From NCBI GenBank assembly GCA_934438135.1, contig CAKSBP010000055.1:1-17429 (forward strand): DNA of 17,429 nt. Reading direction: 5' to 3'. Of this stretch, positions 16,701 to 17,429 are shown in pieces. The stretch's first letter is position 1. Each line of letters begins with the position of its first letter. The notes beneath the pieces are model-generated. The model searched no databases. It saw nothing but the letters and a program-made list of their open reading frames with translations, and was not told the origin of the DNA. This stretch comes from an uncultured Clostridium sp. (GTDB lineage: Bacteria; Bacillota; Clostridia; Lachnospirales; Lachnospiraceae). The position numbers and the translations under genes were made by a program.

Positions 16701-17357
16701 CAGGATCTTAAGAAACAGATTGCAGAGAAGAAAAATGAAATCAGGGGATTAGGCGAAGTTAATGTAAATGCAATTGAGGATTATAAAAATTTATCAAAAC
16801 GTTACGAATTGTTAAATACACAGCATAACGACTTAGTAGAATCTGAAGCTGCACTGGTGGATATTATTCATGAACTGGATATTGAAATGCAGAATCAGTT
16901 CCAGGAGAAATTTAAAGATATCCAGTATGAGTTTGATAAGGCATTTAAAGAACTATTTGGTGGCGGAAAAGGTACATTAGAGTTAGTAGACACTGATGAT
17001 ATTTTAGAGACTGGAATTCAGATTATTGCACAGCCTCCTGGAAAAAAACTGCAGAACATGATGCAACTTTCTGGTGGAGAGAAGGCTCTGACTGCCATTG
17101 CCCTTTTATTTGCTATTCAGAACTTAAAGCCTTCTCCATTCTGCCTGCTGGATGAAATTGAGGCCGCACTGGATGATTCTAATGTATCCCGTTTTGCAAA
17201 ATATCTGCATAAGCTTACTAAGCATACACAGTTTATTGTCATTACTCACCGTCGTGGTACGATGGAATCAGCAGATGTGCTTTACGGTATTACCATGCAG
17301 GAAAAAGGCATTTCTGCTTTGGTTTCAGTAAACCTGATTGAAAATGAACTAGAATGA
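13800..17357 (+). CDS. smc: Chromosome segregation ATPase SMC
   Basis: A full-length 1185-residue SMC protein, core of the condensin complex with ScpA and ScpB that organises and segregates the chromosome. The N-terminal head has Walker A GPNGSGKSNV (31-40), then GYSIIGQGQIDRI and FDEAAGIVKYK. Long coiled coils rich in Glu, Lys and Gln flank a hinge at about 518-640 (GIIGVVADII, GGSIQNIVTD, LLGRVVVTK). The C-terminal head has signature LSGGEKALTAIALLFA near 1090, Walker B FCLLDEIEAALDDSN near 1115-1128, and the H-loop FIVITHRRGTM. It follows rnc after one base. ftsY commonly follows in Firmicutes, but the window ends 72 bases later. Confidence 0.97.
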   Translation: MYLKSIEIHGFKSFANKMLFEFQDGITGIVGPNGSGKSNVSDAVRWVLGEQSAKQLRGSKMEDVIFAGTEARKPLGFAYVAITLDNSDHKLPTSYEEVTVARRVYRSGESEYLLNGAMCRLKDVQELFMDTGIGKEGYSIIGQGQIDRILSGKPEERRELFDEAAGIVKYKRRKAAAEKNLEAERQNLCRIRDIIAELEKQVIPLEKQSETARKYLKYKEELKALDIDLFFKEFDRIKGIVKETQDKDKITADNLAESKHSFDAMRAEYEKLEEDINQKMGKLEQDKNTLNVLRLEKEQSEGKVKVFEEQIHAIEQSEEYYKERREKLLAQIQGKKQNVKEQERKIDAMKLSLEEKKQSSSTKETVLRESSEKIKMASEKIETLNQKIFDIRNSATTYKAQIQHFQAMQEQVNLKHAELNQRLLKVKSSEAVYNETIEQEEAFITRVTEQITGYQNVNESIEGKLIDYSNKILAARTKMQTVTQQANMENAKLASLRNMTERYDGYGQSIKRVMEQKNKEPGIIGVVADIIKVKKEYETAIEIALGGSIQNIVTDNENTAKRLIEYLKKNRFGRATFLPLTLIESHGRFAHPEALKEPGVIGLASTLIEADQKFSGVVSHLLGRVVVTKTIDDAIILSRKYRSSLRIVTLEGELLNPGGAMSGGAFKNSSNLLSRRREIETMEQNLEKLKGQIASFENKMQELTKEKEEREAKLKSNQEKLQELMLNWNTSKVKLSQAKEGKQSLSNDFLSIQKENMELDRQKEEWIRSIKKLEEQLSSSEEEKTELEQDLKETQERLEGLRKEEGQLRQKVSSFQIEYSKLEQSQKFMEETRNRLAEEAEALSRELENMAAIQEDSKTKILKKQEEIQSLRQMMELKQIKIEEIIKAIKELEQAKEETAKNHKGIFTKRDALSEEIILLEKEHARLAAQKDKLDEQLEHLKNYMWEEYELTFNSAYALKTESQALIQDLKKQIAEKKNEIRGLGEVNVNAIEDYKNLSKRYELLNTQHNDLVESEAALVDIIHELDIEMQNQFQEKFKDIQYEFDKAFKELFGGGKGTLELVDTDDILETGIQIIAQPPGKKLQNMMQLSGGEKALTAIALLFAIQNLKPSPFCLLDEIEAALDDSNVSRFAKYLHKLTKHTQFIVITHRRGTMESADVLYGITMQEKGISALVSVNLIENELE

Positions 17358-17400
17358 TCTCTCGGAATCTTGAGTGATCATGCCGGCAAAACACTGGCAT
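17354..17400 (+). other. Two adjacent stem-loops after smc
   Basis: The first, 17354-17363 with 17372-17381, pairs 9 of 10 positions and includes the smc stop codon. The second, ATGCCGG (17380-17386) with CTGGCAT (17394-17400), pairs 7 positions with one G-U around CAAAACA. The two share bases 17380-17381. No T run follows, so neither is a classic terminator. No coding sequence is visible in 17358-17429. Confidence 0.45.
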
Positions 17401-17429
17401 TGCACATTGAAAAGTAAATATTATTCTCA

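Overview
The window reads as a chromosomal housekeeping segment of a low-GC Gram-positive anaerobe, most likely a member of the Lachnospiraceae/Clostridia. The evidence is AT-rich DNA, strong AGGAGG-type ribosome binding sites with some GTG and TTG starts, a four-domain S1 protein next to ispH, and gene strings (rimO-pgsA-cinA; cmk-ispH-rpsA; plsX-acpP-rnc-smc) that I know from clostridia. The genus cannot be fixed from this sequence alone. I see no tRNA, rRNA, CRISPR array, insertion sequence, phage gene or integration scar. No gene-free stretch exceeds about 165 bases.

Layout. (1) Bases 2-124 hold the last 40 codons of an unrecognised plus-strand gene. It converges on a minus-strand gene (186-1829) for an unrecognised three-helix membrane protein, and one long hairpin (108-149) probably terminates both. 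(2) Divergent promoters around 1874-1952 serve that membrane protein and a plus-strand group: rimO (ribosomal protein S12 methylthiolation), pgsA (phosphatidylglycerophosphate synthesis) and cinA (two-domain CinA/PncC). (3) From about 5300 to 11615 lies a probable long operon: a small lipoprotein with a GerMN-like region, a MurR/RpiR-type regulator, an HI0933/BaiN-like flavoprotein, cmk, ispH, rpsA and a lone cheR. It is closed by a strong intrinsic terminator (11560-11615). (4) plsX-acpP (fatty acid and phospholipid synthesis) has its own promoter, with a near-perfect palindrome over the -10 element, and its own terminator (13011-13047). (5) rnc-smc follows behind a second hairpin, with only one base between the genes. 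The last 72 bases after smc carry two adjacent stem-loops and no gene.

Functional logic: the segment combines translation and RNA functions (RimO, S1, RNase III), isoprenoid and nucleotide precursors (IspH, Cmk), membrane lipid synthesis (PgsA, PlsX, ACP) and chromosome organisation (SMC). All gene products except the left-edge fragment, the minus-strand membrane protein and, in part, the lipoprotein belong to well-known families.

I found no convincing new multi-gene system. The points most worth a second look are the plsX palindrome, the rnc leader hairpin sharing the same outer half-sites, the ispH/rpsA overlap where many clostridia have a fused gene, the lone cheR in a housekeeping operon, the unrecognised membrane protein, and a substitution at a conserved ACP interaction position.
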